From: Dietzia sp032248695
GTDB lineage: Bacteria > Actinomycetota > Actinomycetes > Mycobacteriales > Mycobacteriaceae
Direction: 5' to 3'
Length of the DNA stretch: 64,000 nt
Assembly (NCBI RefSeq): GCF_032248695.1
Contig: NZ_JAVHXC010000006.1
Span: forward strand, 1-64,000
Shown: piece by piece, positions 33,085 through 40,770 of the stretch
Position numbering within the stretch: position 1 is the first letter of the stretch
Layout: each line of letters begins with the position of its first letter
Program-made: the position numbers and the translations under genes
Notes under the pieces: model-generated
Seen by the model: only the letters and a program-made list of their open reading frames with translations
Databases searched by the model: none
Told to the model about the DNA's origin: nothing

Positions 33085-33100
33085 CCCACCCCGCAACACT

Positions 33101-33136
33101 GAAGGGCCCGCCGGGAGAGATCCCAGCGGGCCCTTC
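33101..33136. terminator. Terminator between the 65-aa gene and purQ
   Basis: GAAGGGCCCGC (33101-33111) pairs perfectly with 33126-33136 over a 14-nt loop, between convergent genes. Confidence 0.75.
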
Positions 33137-33157
33137 GCTATGGACTGAGTCCGGTGG

Positions 33158-33835
33158 CTAGACCTTCACGACCGCGTCGAGCGCGGACAGGAACAGGCCG
33201 AGGCCGTCGTCGGACGGGCCGGTCAGCGGATCGATCGCGTGCTCGGGGTGCGGCATGAGCCCCACGACGCGCCCGTTCTCCGAGCAGATGCCGGCGATGT
33301 GGTTGGTGGAGCCGTTGGGGGCGTCGCCGGCGAAGCGGAACACCACGCGGCCCTCGCCCTCGAGCTGCTCGACGGTCTCGGGGGTCGCCATGTAGCGGCC
33401 CTCACCGGACTTGAGCGGGATGAGGATCTCGGCGCCCTTCTCGAAACGGGAGGTCCAGGCGGTCTCGGTGTTCTCGACGCGCAGCCACTCGTCGCGGCAG
33501 ATGAAGTGCATGTCGCGATTGCGGCCCATGGCGCCGGGCAGCAGACCGGCCTCGCACAGGATCTGGAAGCCGTTGCAGATGCCGAGGACGGGCATGCCGC
33601 CGCGGGCGGCGCCGATGACCTCGCCCATGACGGGGGCCATGGAGGCGATCGCGCCGCAGCGCAGGTAGTCACCGTAGGAGAAGCCGCCCGGGACGACGAC
33701 GGCGTCGACGCCCTTGAGGTCGGCGTCGGCGTGCCAGAGGGAGACGGCCTCGGCGCCCGCGCGGGTGACGGCGCGGGAGGCGTCGACGTCGTCGAGGGTG
33801 CCGGGGAAGGTGATGACGCCGATCCGTGCGGTCAC
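33158..33835 (-). CDS. purQ: FGAM synthase glutaminase subunit PurQ
   Basis: Class I glutamine amidotransferase supplying ammonia to PurL. The 225-aa protein has the nucleophile Cys in PVLGICNGFQIL and the His/Glu pair in LMPHPEHAIDPL. The GTG start at 33835 overlaps the purS stop (GTGA), so it is translated with purS. Confidence 0.97.
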   Translation of the reverse strand: MTARIGVITFPGTLDDVDASRAVTRAGAEAVSLWHADADLKGVDAVVVPGGFSYGDYLRCGAIASMAPVMGEVIGAARGGMPVLGICNGFQILCEAGLLPGAMGRNRDMHFICRDEWLRVENTETAWTSRFEKGAEILIPLKSGEGRYMATPETVEQLEGEGRVVFRFAGDAPNGSTNHIAGICSENGRVVGLMPHPEHAIDPLTGPSDDGLGLFLSALDAVVKV

Positions 33836-34086
33836 GACGCCACCTCGGCGGCGTCCACGCGGAGGACCTTCCAGTCCTCGATCACCGTGTTGGCGAGCAG
33901 GGACGAGGCGATCTCCTCGAGCTCGGCGTCGGTGACCGAGTCGGCGACCTCGAGCTCGAACCGCTTGCCCTGGCGGACGTCGGTGACGCCGTCGTGGCCG
34001 AGGCGGCCGAGGGCGCGGTGGATGGCCTGACCCTGCGGATCGAGGATCTCGGCCTTGGGCATGACTTCGACGACGACTCGGGCCAC
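33832..34086 (-). CDS. purS: FGAM synthase subunit PurS
   Basis: An 84-aa bridging subunit that joins PurL and PurQ. VARVVVEVMPKAEILDPQGQ at the start and LGRLGHDGVTDVRQGKRFEL are typical. The GTG start at 34086 has GAGGAG 7 nt upstream. A longer reading upstream lacks the family N-terminus. Confidence 0.94.
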   Translation of the reverse strand: MARVVVEVMPKAEILDPQGQAIHRALGRLGHDGVTDVRQGKRFELEVADSVTDAELEEIASSLLANTVIEDWKVLRVDAAEVAS

Positions 34087-34184
34087 GTGGGAACTCCTCG
34101 CTGGGACGGCTTGGCGGGATCGACCCGGACCGGCCGGGGCGCACGGCGTCCATGCTACCCGGCCGCGGCCGGACGGCCGAACGC

Positions 34185-34889
34185 TCAGGCGACGCCCACC
34201 AGCGCGGCGGGCGACCATTCGTAGCGCACGGGGCGCGCGCCGTACTCGCCGGTCACCAGGTCGACGGCGTCGAGCAGCGCCGCGCGTGGGGTGGCGCGGG
34301 ACAGCTGCTTGGCGGAGATGTTGAGCCGCACGAGGCCGTCGGCGGCGGCGGTGCGGCCGGCGGCGGCGACGAGCGCCCGGCACCACCAGGCGTCCGCGAC
34401 GAATCCCTCCCCGATCGACAGGGCGCGACCGCGTTCGGAGGTTCCGCGGACCACGTCGTGAATGCCGGTGAGCGCGGCGCAGAGCCGGAAACCGGTGGCG
34501 GGGAGCGCCTTTAGGCATCCCGGGGAGGCGTTCCAGCGGGGCGGGGCGAAGACGCGGGTGCGCAGTCCCATGCCGTCCATGAGCCGGTCGGCCGCGGCGA
34601 GTCGCACCGTGGCCTCGGCGGGGCCGATGGAGGCGAACTCGGCGCGGCGGAGCCCGGTCGCCGCGTCGTCGTATCCGCCGAGGATGATCGCGTCGCCCTG
34701 CCGGCGGCGGTGGCGCAGCCAGTCCTGGGTGCCGTGGTCGGCGGCGAGCTCGTACTCCCGGCCCCGTCGCGGGGCGACGAGGAGGGAGACGGGCACGGAC
34801 CTGCGCTCGAGCTCGCCGACCAGGTCGACGGCGTGGTCGAGGGTGTGATCGCGCAGACCCGAGACGGAGACGATGAGGCGCGGGGTCAT
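34185..34889 (-). CDS. DUF2334 polysaccharide-deacetylase-fold protein
   Basis: A 234-aa protein resembling Rv0787, which lies beside purS-purQ in M. tuberculosis. The N-terminus MTPRLIVSVSGLRDHTLDHA, the segment SLLVAPRR and VFAPPRWNAS match the DUF2334 pattern, a relative of NodB deacetylases. The usual Asp/His metal triad is not clearly complete (GLRDHT could supply one Asp and one His), so enzymatic activity is uncertain. It lies 98 bp upstream of purS on the same strand. Confidence 0.75.
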   Translation of the reverse strand: MTPRLIVSVSGLRDHTLDHAVDLVGELERRSVPVSLLVAPRRGREYELAADHGTQDWLRHRRRQGDAIILGGYDDAATGLRRAEFASIGPAEATVRLAAADRLMDGMGLRTRVFAPPRWNASPGCLKALPATGFRLCAALTGIHDVVRGTSERGRALSIGEGFVADAWWCRALVAAAGRTAAADGLVRLNISAKQLSRATPRAALLDAVDLVTGEYGARPVRYEWSPAALVGVA

Positions 34890-34976
34890 GGCCGCATCGT
34901 GTCAGACCGGGGTGACACGGCGACGACGACGAGGTGTACGCCTCATGGCCGGGCCGGGTCCGGCCTGCTCACGCCG

Positions 34977-35474
34977 TCAGATCGGAAGTGTCTCCTCGAG
35001 CGCCTCCACCAGTTCGGGGGCCCCGGGCTCGACCTTGGGGCGGAAGCGGCCGACGACCTGCCCGTCCGGGGAGATCAGGAATTTCTCGAAGTTCCACTGC
35101 ACATCGCCGGCCTCGCCCCGGGAATCCGCGGCCTTGGTGAGCTCGGCGTAGAGCGGGTGACGGTCGGGGCCGTTGACGTCGACCTTGGCCGCGAGCGGGA
35201 AGGTGATGCCGTACTTGCCGGACGTGAACTCCTTGATGGTGTCCTCGTCGCCGGGCTCCTGGCCCATGAACTGGTTGCACGGGAAGCCGATCACGAACAG
35301 GCCGCGGTCGCGGTAGTCGTCGGCGAGCTCCTGCAGACCCTCGTACTGCGGGGTCAGGCCGCACTCACTGGCGACGTTGACCACGAGGACGGCGTGGCCC
35401 GCGTAGTCGGCCATGCTGGCGGACTCGCCGTCGATGGTGGTGAACGAGATGTCGTGGACGCTGCCGTTGCTCAT
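34977..35474 (-). CDS. Glutathione peroxidase-family thiol peroxidase
   Basis: Reduces hydroperoxides, in actinobacteria probably with thioredoxin or mycothiol-linked donors. The 165-aa protein has the peroxidatic residue as Cys, not Sec (ASECGLTPQYEGL, C38), then FPCNQFMGQEPG with Gln and the resolving-type Cys, and WNFEKFLIS with Trp-Asn. ATG 35474 matches the family N-terminus. It is divergent from the XRE regulator across a 63-bp gap. Confidence 0.93.
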   Translation of the reverse strand: MSNGSVHDISFTTIDGESASMADYAGHAVLVVNVASECGLTPQYEGLQELADDYRDRGLFVIGFPCNQFMGQEPGDEDTIKEFTSGKYGITFPLAAKVDVNGPDRHPLYAELTKAADSRGEAGDVQWNFEKFLISPDGQVVGRFRPKVEPGAPELVEALEETLPI

Positions 35475-35501
35475 GTGATCCAGCCTACTCGGAACGCGCC
35501 A

Positions 35502-35530
35502 TTGACAAACCGTTGTGTTTTCACAACACT
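35502..35530 (+). promoter_or_regulatory. Promoter with internal operator for the XRE/membrane-protein operon
   Basis: TTGACA (35502-35507), 17 nt and AACACT (35525-35530) form the best -35/-10 pair of any protein gene here. The perfect inverted repeat GTTGTGTTTTCACAAC (35512-35527) occupies the spacer and enters the -10 box. ATG 35538 starts 7 nt after the -10 box, so the transcript is probably leaderless and self-repressed. Confidence 0.75.
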
Positions 35531-35537
35531 TAGCTGC

Positions 35538-35816
35538 ATGAGTCCAGTGCGCCGGGGAGAAAAGCTCCCGATCTTCAATCGGATCGCCGTGTTGCGCGCC
35601 GAGCACCGCCTGAGTCGGGCGGCGCTGGCGGAGCGGATCGCGGTGAACCCCCAGACGGTGGGGGCGCTCGAGCGCGGGGACCACTACCCCAGCCTGGATC
35701 TCGCCTTCCGGATCTGCGCGGTGTTCGACCTGCCCGTCGAGGCCGTGTTCTCCCGCGAGGAGTTCCAGCCCATGTCCGCCGAGATGTACCGCCGCCCGCG
35801 AGAGGACCGATCATGA
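35538..35816 (+). CDS. XRE-family HTH regulator, 92 aa
   Basis: Small helix-turn-helix repressor. The HTH spans about residues 16-70, with LAERIAVNPQTVGALERGDHYPSLDLAFRICAVFDLPVEAVF, close to the group that pairs with a membrane partner (YozG/Cro-like). The C-terminus is short and basic. Its last codons overlap the next ATG (ATGA), so regulator and membrane protein are made together. The operator in its promoter is the likely self-binding site. Confidence 0.9.
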   Translation: MSPVRRGEKLPIFNRIAVLRAEHRLSRAALAERIAVNPQTVGALERGDHYPSLDLAFRICAVFDLPVEAVFSREEFQPMSAEMYRRPREDRS

Positions 35817-36346
35817 CCACCACCGACCCCGGCGCCGCGACCCTGTCACCGGCCGAACTCCGGTACGAGAAGCAACTCGCCCGACTGGAGGGCAGCCTGC
35901 GCTCGTGGCGCACCCCGGCCCGTCGCCGCCTTCTCGTCCGCCTCAACTGGGCGTGCATCGCCGTGATGTCGGCCATCGCGGTGACCAGCTACTTCTGGCT
36001 GCCGATCGCCATCGCGTGGATCCCCATGACCGTGGCGATCTGCGCCGCGTGGTCGATGCTGCGGACGGTGATCGACATGAAGGACGCCGCCCCGGCCCGC
36101 TACCTCGACGAGTACGAGACGATGACGCTCCTGCGCGCCCGGTCGACGGCGCTCAAGGCCCTCGTGGCGATCCTCATGGCGCTCGGCATGCTGCTCGTGT
36201 GGGCGTCGAGCCTGGAGTTCGGCGACGGTCACCGCCTCGCCTACGCGCTGGGGGGCCTCGCGATCCTCGGGGTCTTCGTCGGCGGGGTCATCCCCGCGGC
36301 CGCGATGGCCCGCACGATGGACCCGGCCGATCCCGACGACCGCTGA
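35813..36346 (+). CDS. Four-helix membrane protein paired with XRE regulator
   Basis: A 177-aa protein with four predicted TM helices in two hairpins (about 46-63, 66-85, 114-133, 143-162) and a charged N-terminal third. Regulator-membrane pairs of this kind (XRE plus DUF2178-like or 'HTH-adjacent' small membrane proteins) are common in bacteria and mostly uncharacterised. A toxin or stress-sensor role would be inference. No catalytic motif was seen. Confidence 0.8.
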   Translation: MTTTDPGAATLSPAELRYEKQLARLEGSLRSWRTPARRRLLVRLNWACIAVMSAIAVTSYFWLPIAIAWIPMTVAICAAWSMLRTVIDMKDAAPARYLDEYETMTLLRARSTALKALVAILMALGMLLVWASSLEFGDGHRLAYALGGLAILGVFVGGVIPAAAMARTMDPADPDDR

Positions 36347-36380
36347 CGACTGCTGGACGACGCGGCACCCCGCCGACGAC

Positions 36381-36426
36381 CCCGCCCTGCACCCGGGCGC
36401 CCCGCCACCCCGCCCTGCACCCGGGC
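36381..36426. repeat. 28-bp-period direct repeat
   Basis: CCCGCCCTGCACCCGGGC occurs at 36381-36398 and again at 36409-36426, with similar sequence between, just past the membrane-protein stop codon. Confidence 0.85.
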
Positions 36427-36467
36427 TCCCCGGCACCCCGGCCTCGAGCGCCCCACGACCCACGAAA

Positions 36468-36533
36468 TCCGCTACTCCCGCCCGACATCCGCTACCCGTG
36501 TGGGAGTAGCGGAAGCGGAGCGGGAGTAGCGGA
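36468..36533. repeat. Nested double palindrome (possible terminator or REP-like element)
   Basis: The outer arms are TCCGCTACTCCCGC (36468-36481) and its exact complement (36520-36533). Inside, TCCGCTACCC (36488-36497) and GGGAGTAGCGGA (36502-36513) form a second stem. Four copies of the CCGCTAC core thus lie in 66 bp between two convergent genes. Confidence 0.85.
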
Positions 36534-36558
36534 GCTCGTCGCTGGTCCAGTCGGTGGG

Positions 36559-38868
36559 CTAGTTGGCGGGCTGGTCGGCGGGCTGGTCGGCGCCGGCGGT
36601 ACGGACCGTCCACGCGTATTCGAACGCCGTCTGCCGCCACCGCTCGTACCGACCCGACACGCCGCCGTGCCCGGCGCTCATCTCGCAGCGCAGCAGGACC
36701 GGCCGGTCAGCGGAGTTGGCCGACGGCGACACCGCACGCAGCCTGGCCACCCACTTGGCCGGCTCCACGTACAGCACCCGGGTGTCGTTGAGCGAGGTCA
36801 CCGCGAGGATCGCCGGGTAGTCCTTTGCCTCGACGTTCTCGTACGGCGCGTAGGAGGCCATGTAGTCGTAGACCTCCTCCGAGTGCAGCGGGTCGCCCCA
36901 CTCGTCCCACTCGATCACCGTGAGCGGCAGCTCCGGCATGAGGATCGACGTCAGCGGGTCGACGAACGGCACCACCGCCTGGATCCCGGCGAACAACTCG
37001 GGGGCCAGGTTGGCGACGGCACCCATCAGGAGGCCGCCCGCGCTGCCGCCCTCGGCCACCAGACGGTCCGGCGCGGTGAGCCCGGAGTCGACGAGGTGAC
37101 GGGCGCAGTCGACGAAGTCGGTGAAGGTGTTGCGCTTCGCCAACATCTTGCCGTCCTCGTACCAGAGGCGGCCCATCTCGCCGCCGCCGCGCACGTGCGC
37201 CACGGCGAACGCCATCCCGCGGTCAAGCAGGGACAGCCTCGCCACGGAGAACGCCGGGTCGATGCTGGTCTCGTACGAGCCGTACCCGTAGATCAGTGTG
37301 GGGACCTGCTCCCCGGCGTCCACGCGTGCGGCGGTCTCGACCGACATGACCAGCGAGATCGGCACCTGCGTCCCGTCACCGGCGGTCGCCCAGTCGCGCC
37401 GCTGGACGTAGCCGCTCGGGTCGTACCCGCCGAGCACCTCCTGCTCGCGCAGCAGCGTGCGCTCGCCCGTGGTCAGGTCGAGCGAGTAGACGCGGCCCGG
37501 GGTGACGAACGAGCCGAAGCCGAACCGCAGGACCGGCGTCGCCCACTCGGGGTTCGAACCCGGACCGGAGGTGAACAGTTCCTCGTCGAACCTGACGGGC
37601 TCGAACCGGGAGTACTGCGCGGTGCCAGCCGTGGACTCCGGGTCGAGCGGCATGAGCGCGAAACGCGGTAGTGCCCCCTCCCGGTAACCCAGCACCAGCA
37701 CCCGGGCGAAGGCGTCCACGCCCTCCACCCGGACGTCGTCCCGGTGCGGGACGAGCGTGCGCAGGTCACGCAGGGCTCCCTCGATCGGCGCGGCCGGGGC
37801 CTCGGCCACCACGTAGTTGGGCGCCCCGTCGTTGTGCGTGACGAGGAACCGGTCCTCGCCGCCGATCACCGCGTGCTCGACGTCGTACTCGACGCCCTCC
37901 TCGCGCGGCCGGACACACCAGAACTCGCCCGCGGGATCGCTCGAGTCCAGGCACCACACCTCGGTGGTGATCTTGGACCCCGCCGCTATCTGCAGGTACT
38001 TCTCGCTGCGTGTCTCGCCCACCCCGATCCAGTAGGACTCGTCGGGCTCGTGGAACACCTTGTCGTCGTCGTCCCTCGTCGTCCCCAGGCGGTGACGCCA
38101 GACGGTGTCCGGTCGCCACGCGTCATCGACCGTCACGTAGAAGACGTACCGGCCGTCACGCGACCACGTCACCCCCGCCGCGATCCCGGAGATCTCCTCG
38201 TCCGGCGCGGTGACCTCAGGGTCCAGCGAGCGGAAGCGCAGCGTGTAGCGCTCGTCTCCCTCGGTGTCCGTGGCCCACGCGAGCATCGTGCCGTCGTGGC
38301 TGACCGAGAACGCACCCAGTGCGAAGTAGTCGTGGCCCTCCGCCTCGGCGTTGCCGTCCATGAGCAACTGCTCGCCGGGCAGCTCCTCGTCCGGGGAGAC
38401 CTCCGGCGGCGCCCACCCGGCCGGGTCCGCCGGGTCGTCCACGTACTGCTGCGGCACCGGCACCCGGCAGTGCTTCGCGTAGGATCGGCCCTCCTCCGTC
38501 CGCGAGAAGTACCACCAGCGCCCGGAACGAACGGGGACCGACATGTCGGTCTCCTTCACGCGGGAGCGGATCTCCTCGTAGACCGCGTCCTCCAGCGGCT
38601 TGAGGTCCGCCGTCATGGCATCGGTGTAGGCGTTCTCGGCCTCGAGGTACTCGCGGGTCGCCGGGGCGTCCTTGTCGCGCAGCCACTCGTAGTCGTCGAC
38701 GAAGACGCGGCCGTGGTGTTCGCGGCGGTGCGGGCGGCGCTCGGCCACTGGCGGCGCGGGCGTGGTCGCCGGAGCCGCGGGCGGGGTCGAGTCGGTCGCG
38801 GGCGAGTCGGTCGCGGGCGAGGTCGAGTCGGCCGCCGAGTTCTGCGAGCCGGCGTCGAAGGCGCTCAC
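36559..38868 (-). CDS. ptrB: Oligopeptidase B (S9A prolyl-oligopeptidase family)
   Basis: Serine peptidase cleaving short peptides after basic residues. The 769-aa protein has a disordered Ser/Thr/Pro/Asp-rich start (to about residue 42), an N-terminal cap and beta-propeller (HGRVFVDDYEWLRD onward), and a C-terminal alpha/beta-hydrolase domain. The nucleophile Ser609 is in EGGSAGGLLMG; NDTRV holds the Asp and SAGHGG the His. The GTG start overlaps the purC stop (GTGA). M. tuberculosis has split ptrBa/ptrBb genes at this place; here the enzyme is one intact ORF. Confidence 0.94.
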   Translation of the reverse strand: MSAFDAGSQNSAADSTSPATDSPATDSTPPAAPATTPAPPVAERRPHRREHHGRVFVDDYEWLRDKDAPATREYLEAENAYTDAMTADLKPLEDAVYEEIRSRVKETDMSVPVRSGRWWYFSRTEEGRSYAKHCRVPVPQQYVDDPADPAGWAPPEVSPDEELPGEQLLMDGNAEAEGHDYFALGAFSVSHDGTMLAWATDTEGDERYTLRFRSLDPEVTAPDEEISGIAAGVTWSRDGRYVFYVTVDDAWRPDTVWRHRLGTTRDDDDKVFHEPDESYWIGVGETRSEKYLQIAAGSKITTEVWCLDSSDPAGEFWCVRPREEGVEYDVEHAVIGGEDRFLVTHNDGAPNYVVAEAPAAPIEGALRDLRTLVPHRDDVRVEGVDAFARVLVLGYREGALPRFALMPLDPESTAGTAQYSRFEPVRFDEELFTSGPGSNPEWATPVLRFGFGSFVTPGRVYSLDLTTGERTLLREQEVLGGYDPSGYVQRRDWATAGDGTQVPISLVMSVETAARVDAGEQVPTLIYGYGSYETSIDPAFSVARLSLLDRGMAFAVAHVRGGGEMGRLWYEDGKMLAKRNTFTDFVDCARHLVDSGLTAPDRLVAEGGSAGGLLMGAVANLAPELFAGIQAVVPFVDPLTSILMPELPLTVIEWDEWGDPLHSEEVYDYMASYAPYENVEAKDYPAILAVTSLNDTRVLYVEPAKWVARLRAVSPSANSADRPVLLRCEMSAGHGGVSGRYERWRQTAFEYAWTVRTAGADQPADQPAN

Positions 38869-39758
38869 GCGTCGTCACCGCCGATCCAGTCGGCGAACGA
38901 CAGTCCCGAGATCCGCTCGTACGCCTCGATGTACCGCTCGCGCGTGGCGGCCACCACCTCATCGGGGAGCACCGGCGGCGGCGTGTCGGCGTCCTTGTTC
39001 CAGCCCGCCTCCGGCCCGGTCAGCCAGTTGCGCACGAACTGCTTGTCGAAACTCGGCTGCACGCGGCCCGGCGAGTACTCGTCGGCGGGCCAGTACCGGG
39101 AGGAGTCCGGGGTGAGGACCTCGTCGGCGAGGATGAGCTCCCCGTCGACCAGTCCGAACTCGAACTTGGTGTCCGCGAGCAGCACCCCGCGCTCCGCGGC
39201 GATCTCCGCGGCCCGCGAGTAGATGTCCAGGGTCGTCGTCCGCAGCCGCTCGGCCAGCTCCGCGCCTACGATCCGGGACAGTTGATCGAACGAGATGTTC
39301 TCGTCGTGGTCCCCCACCGCCGCCTTGGTGGCCGGGGTGAAGATCGGCTCGGGCAACTTGCTGGCCTCTACCAGACCGTCGGGCAGCTCGATACCGCACA
39401 CCGTGCCCGACTCACGGTACTCGGTGATCCCGGAGCCGGTGAGGTATCCGCGGGCCACGCATTCCGCCTGAACCATGTCCAGGCGCCGCACCACCATCGC
39501 GCGGCCCAGCACCTCGGCCGGGATCCGCTCGTCGTCCAGCGGACCCGCGAGATGGTTGGGGACGTCGAGGGCGTCGAAGAAGAACGCGCTCATCGCTGTG
39601 AGCACCCGGCCCTTGTCGGGGATGGGCGTCCCGAGCACGTGGTCGTACGCCGAGATCCTGTCGGTGGCCACCATGAGCAGCGTCTCGTCGTCGATCTCGT
39701 ACAGCTCGCGGACCTTCCCGGAGACGAGGTGGCGATAGGAGGAGAGATCGGGTCGCAT
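38865..39758 (-). CDS. purC: SAICAR synthetase PurC
   Basis: Ligates CAIR and aspartate with ATP in purine synthesis. The 297-aa protein has LVSGKVRELYEIDDETLLMVATDRISAYD, ECVARGYLTGSG, and DTKFEFGLVDGELILADEVLTPDSSRYW. ATG 39758 was chosen because TACGCT ends 7 nt before it; the longer frame lacks support. The stop codon is shared with the start of the oligopeptidase gene. Confidence 0.97.
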   Translation of the reverse strand: MRPDLSSYRHLVSGKVRELYEIDDETLLMVATDRISAYDHVLGTPIPDKGRVLTAMSAFFFDALDVPNHLAGPLDDERIPAEVLGRAMVVRRLDMVQAECVARGYLTGSGITEYRESGTVCGIELPDGLVEASKLPEPIFTPATKAAVGDHDENISFDQLSRIVGAELAERLRTTTLDIYSRAAEIAAERGVLLADTKFEFGLVDGELILADEVLTPDSSRYWPADEYSPGRVQPSFDKQFVRNWLTGPEAGWNKDADTPPPVLPDEVVAATRERYIEAYERISGLSFADWIGGDDA

Positions 39759-39765
39759 GACGGCC

Positions 39766-39771
39766 AGCGTA
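39766..39771 (-). promoter_or_regulatory. -10 box of purC (leaderless start)
   Basis: Minus-strand TACGCT, 7 nt (GGCCGTC), ATG 39758. Confidence 0.5.
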
Positions 39772-39828
39772 GCCGGACCGTGGGGGCCGGCGAGGCGGTG
39801 CACCCGGCCGGCGACGAACCGCGGGCGC

Positions 39829-40692
39829 TCAGCCCAGGCGGGCGTCGAGCCACTCCCCCAGGGCCTCGTACGCCTCGTCCGCGCACAGGTCGTTGAACAG
39901 TTCGTGGTAGCCGCCCTCGAACTCCCGATAGGTGATCTCCGGCCGCGGATCATGGGCCGTACCGGCGATCTGCGCGAAGCGACGTGACCCCGTGGGCGAG
40001 GTGATGGAGTCGGCGGACCCGTTGAGCACCAGGGTCGGCAACCGTAGAGCAGGTGAGCGCTCGATCAGGTCGAGCCCACCCGCGAGCAACGTGCCCGCCG
40101 ACAGTGCCGGGACCCCGCCGTGGTGCACGAGCGGATCGGACGTGTAGTCCTGCACGTACACGGGATCGCGGGAGATCTGACCCGGGTCGAGCTTCTCCAC
40201 GGGCAGGAACGGCAGCAGCCGCGCGACGACCGGCGCGAGCTTCCGCAGCGGCGCCGGGGTGCTCTCACCCACCACCAGACCGGGCGACGACAGGACGAGC
40301 CCCTTGAGGTCCCACGGCCGACGCAGGGCGGACTCGCCCGCGATCAGCCCGCCCATCGAATGCCCCATCAGCAGCCGCGGCAGGGACTCGGCGCCGGCCC
40401 CCTCGGCCGACCGCGCCCACTCGACCACCGCGTCGCGGACCGCCAAATTGTCGCGGATGTGCGTCTCCATCGCGACCCGCGCGCGGGGGCCCGGGGCGGT
40501 GCCGTGGCCCCGCAGGTCATACGAGGCCACGCTCACGCCGCGATCGGTGAGGAACCCGATGGTGCGCCCGTAGCGGCCGGAGTGCTCGCCGAACCCGTGG
40601 ACCAGCACGAGCAGCGCCCGCGGATCGTCGGCATGGTGCAGCCGCACCTGCAGTCCGGAGGTGCCGGGGACGGGGATCACGGTCTCGCGCAT
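39829..40692 (-). CDS. Alpha/beta hydrolase, monoacylglycerol-lipase-like
   Basis: A 287-aa serine hydrolase of the MGL/Rv0183 type, cleaving monoacylglycerols or lysophospholipids. VLVHGFGEHSGRYG carries the oxyanion region, LLMGHSMGGLIAGE the nucleophile elbow (GHSMG), NGSADSITSP the Asp and GGYHELFND the His. No signal peptide is seen. The frame runs far upstream through the tandem repeat, but TAGTCT 7 nt before ATG 40692 fixes the start. Confidence 0.93.
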   Translation of the reverse strand: MRETVIPVPGTSGLQVRLHHADDPRALLVLVHGFGEHSGRYGRTIGFLTDRGVSVASYDLRGHGTAPGPRARVAMETHIRDNLAVRDAVVEWARSAEGAGAESLPRLLMGHSMGGLIAGESALRRPWDLKGLVLSSPGLVVGESTPAPLRKLAPVVARLLPFLPVEKLDPGQISRDPVYVQDYTSDPLVHHGGVPALSAGTLLAGGLDLIERSPALRLPTLVLNGSADSITSPTGSRRFAQIAGTAHDPRPEITYREFEGGYHELFNDLCADEAYEALGEWLDARLG

Positions 40693-40699
40693 GACGGTC

Positions 40700-40705
40700 A
40701 GACTA
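40700..40705 (-). promoter_or_regulatory. -10 box of the MGL-like gene (leaderless start)
   Basis: Minus-strand TAGTCT, 7 nt (GACCGTC), ATG 40692. This lies at the edge of the repeat array. Confidence 0.5.
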
Positions 40706-40770
40706 GTGCCCGTCCGCTCCGATCCGAGGCCGATCGGGTGGCGGCCCTCAGGTGACGAACTGCCGCGTGG

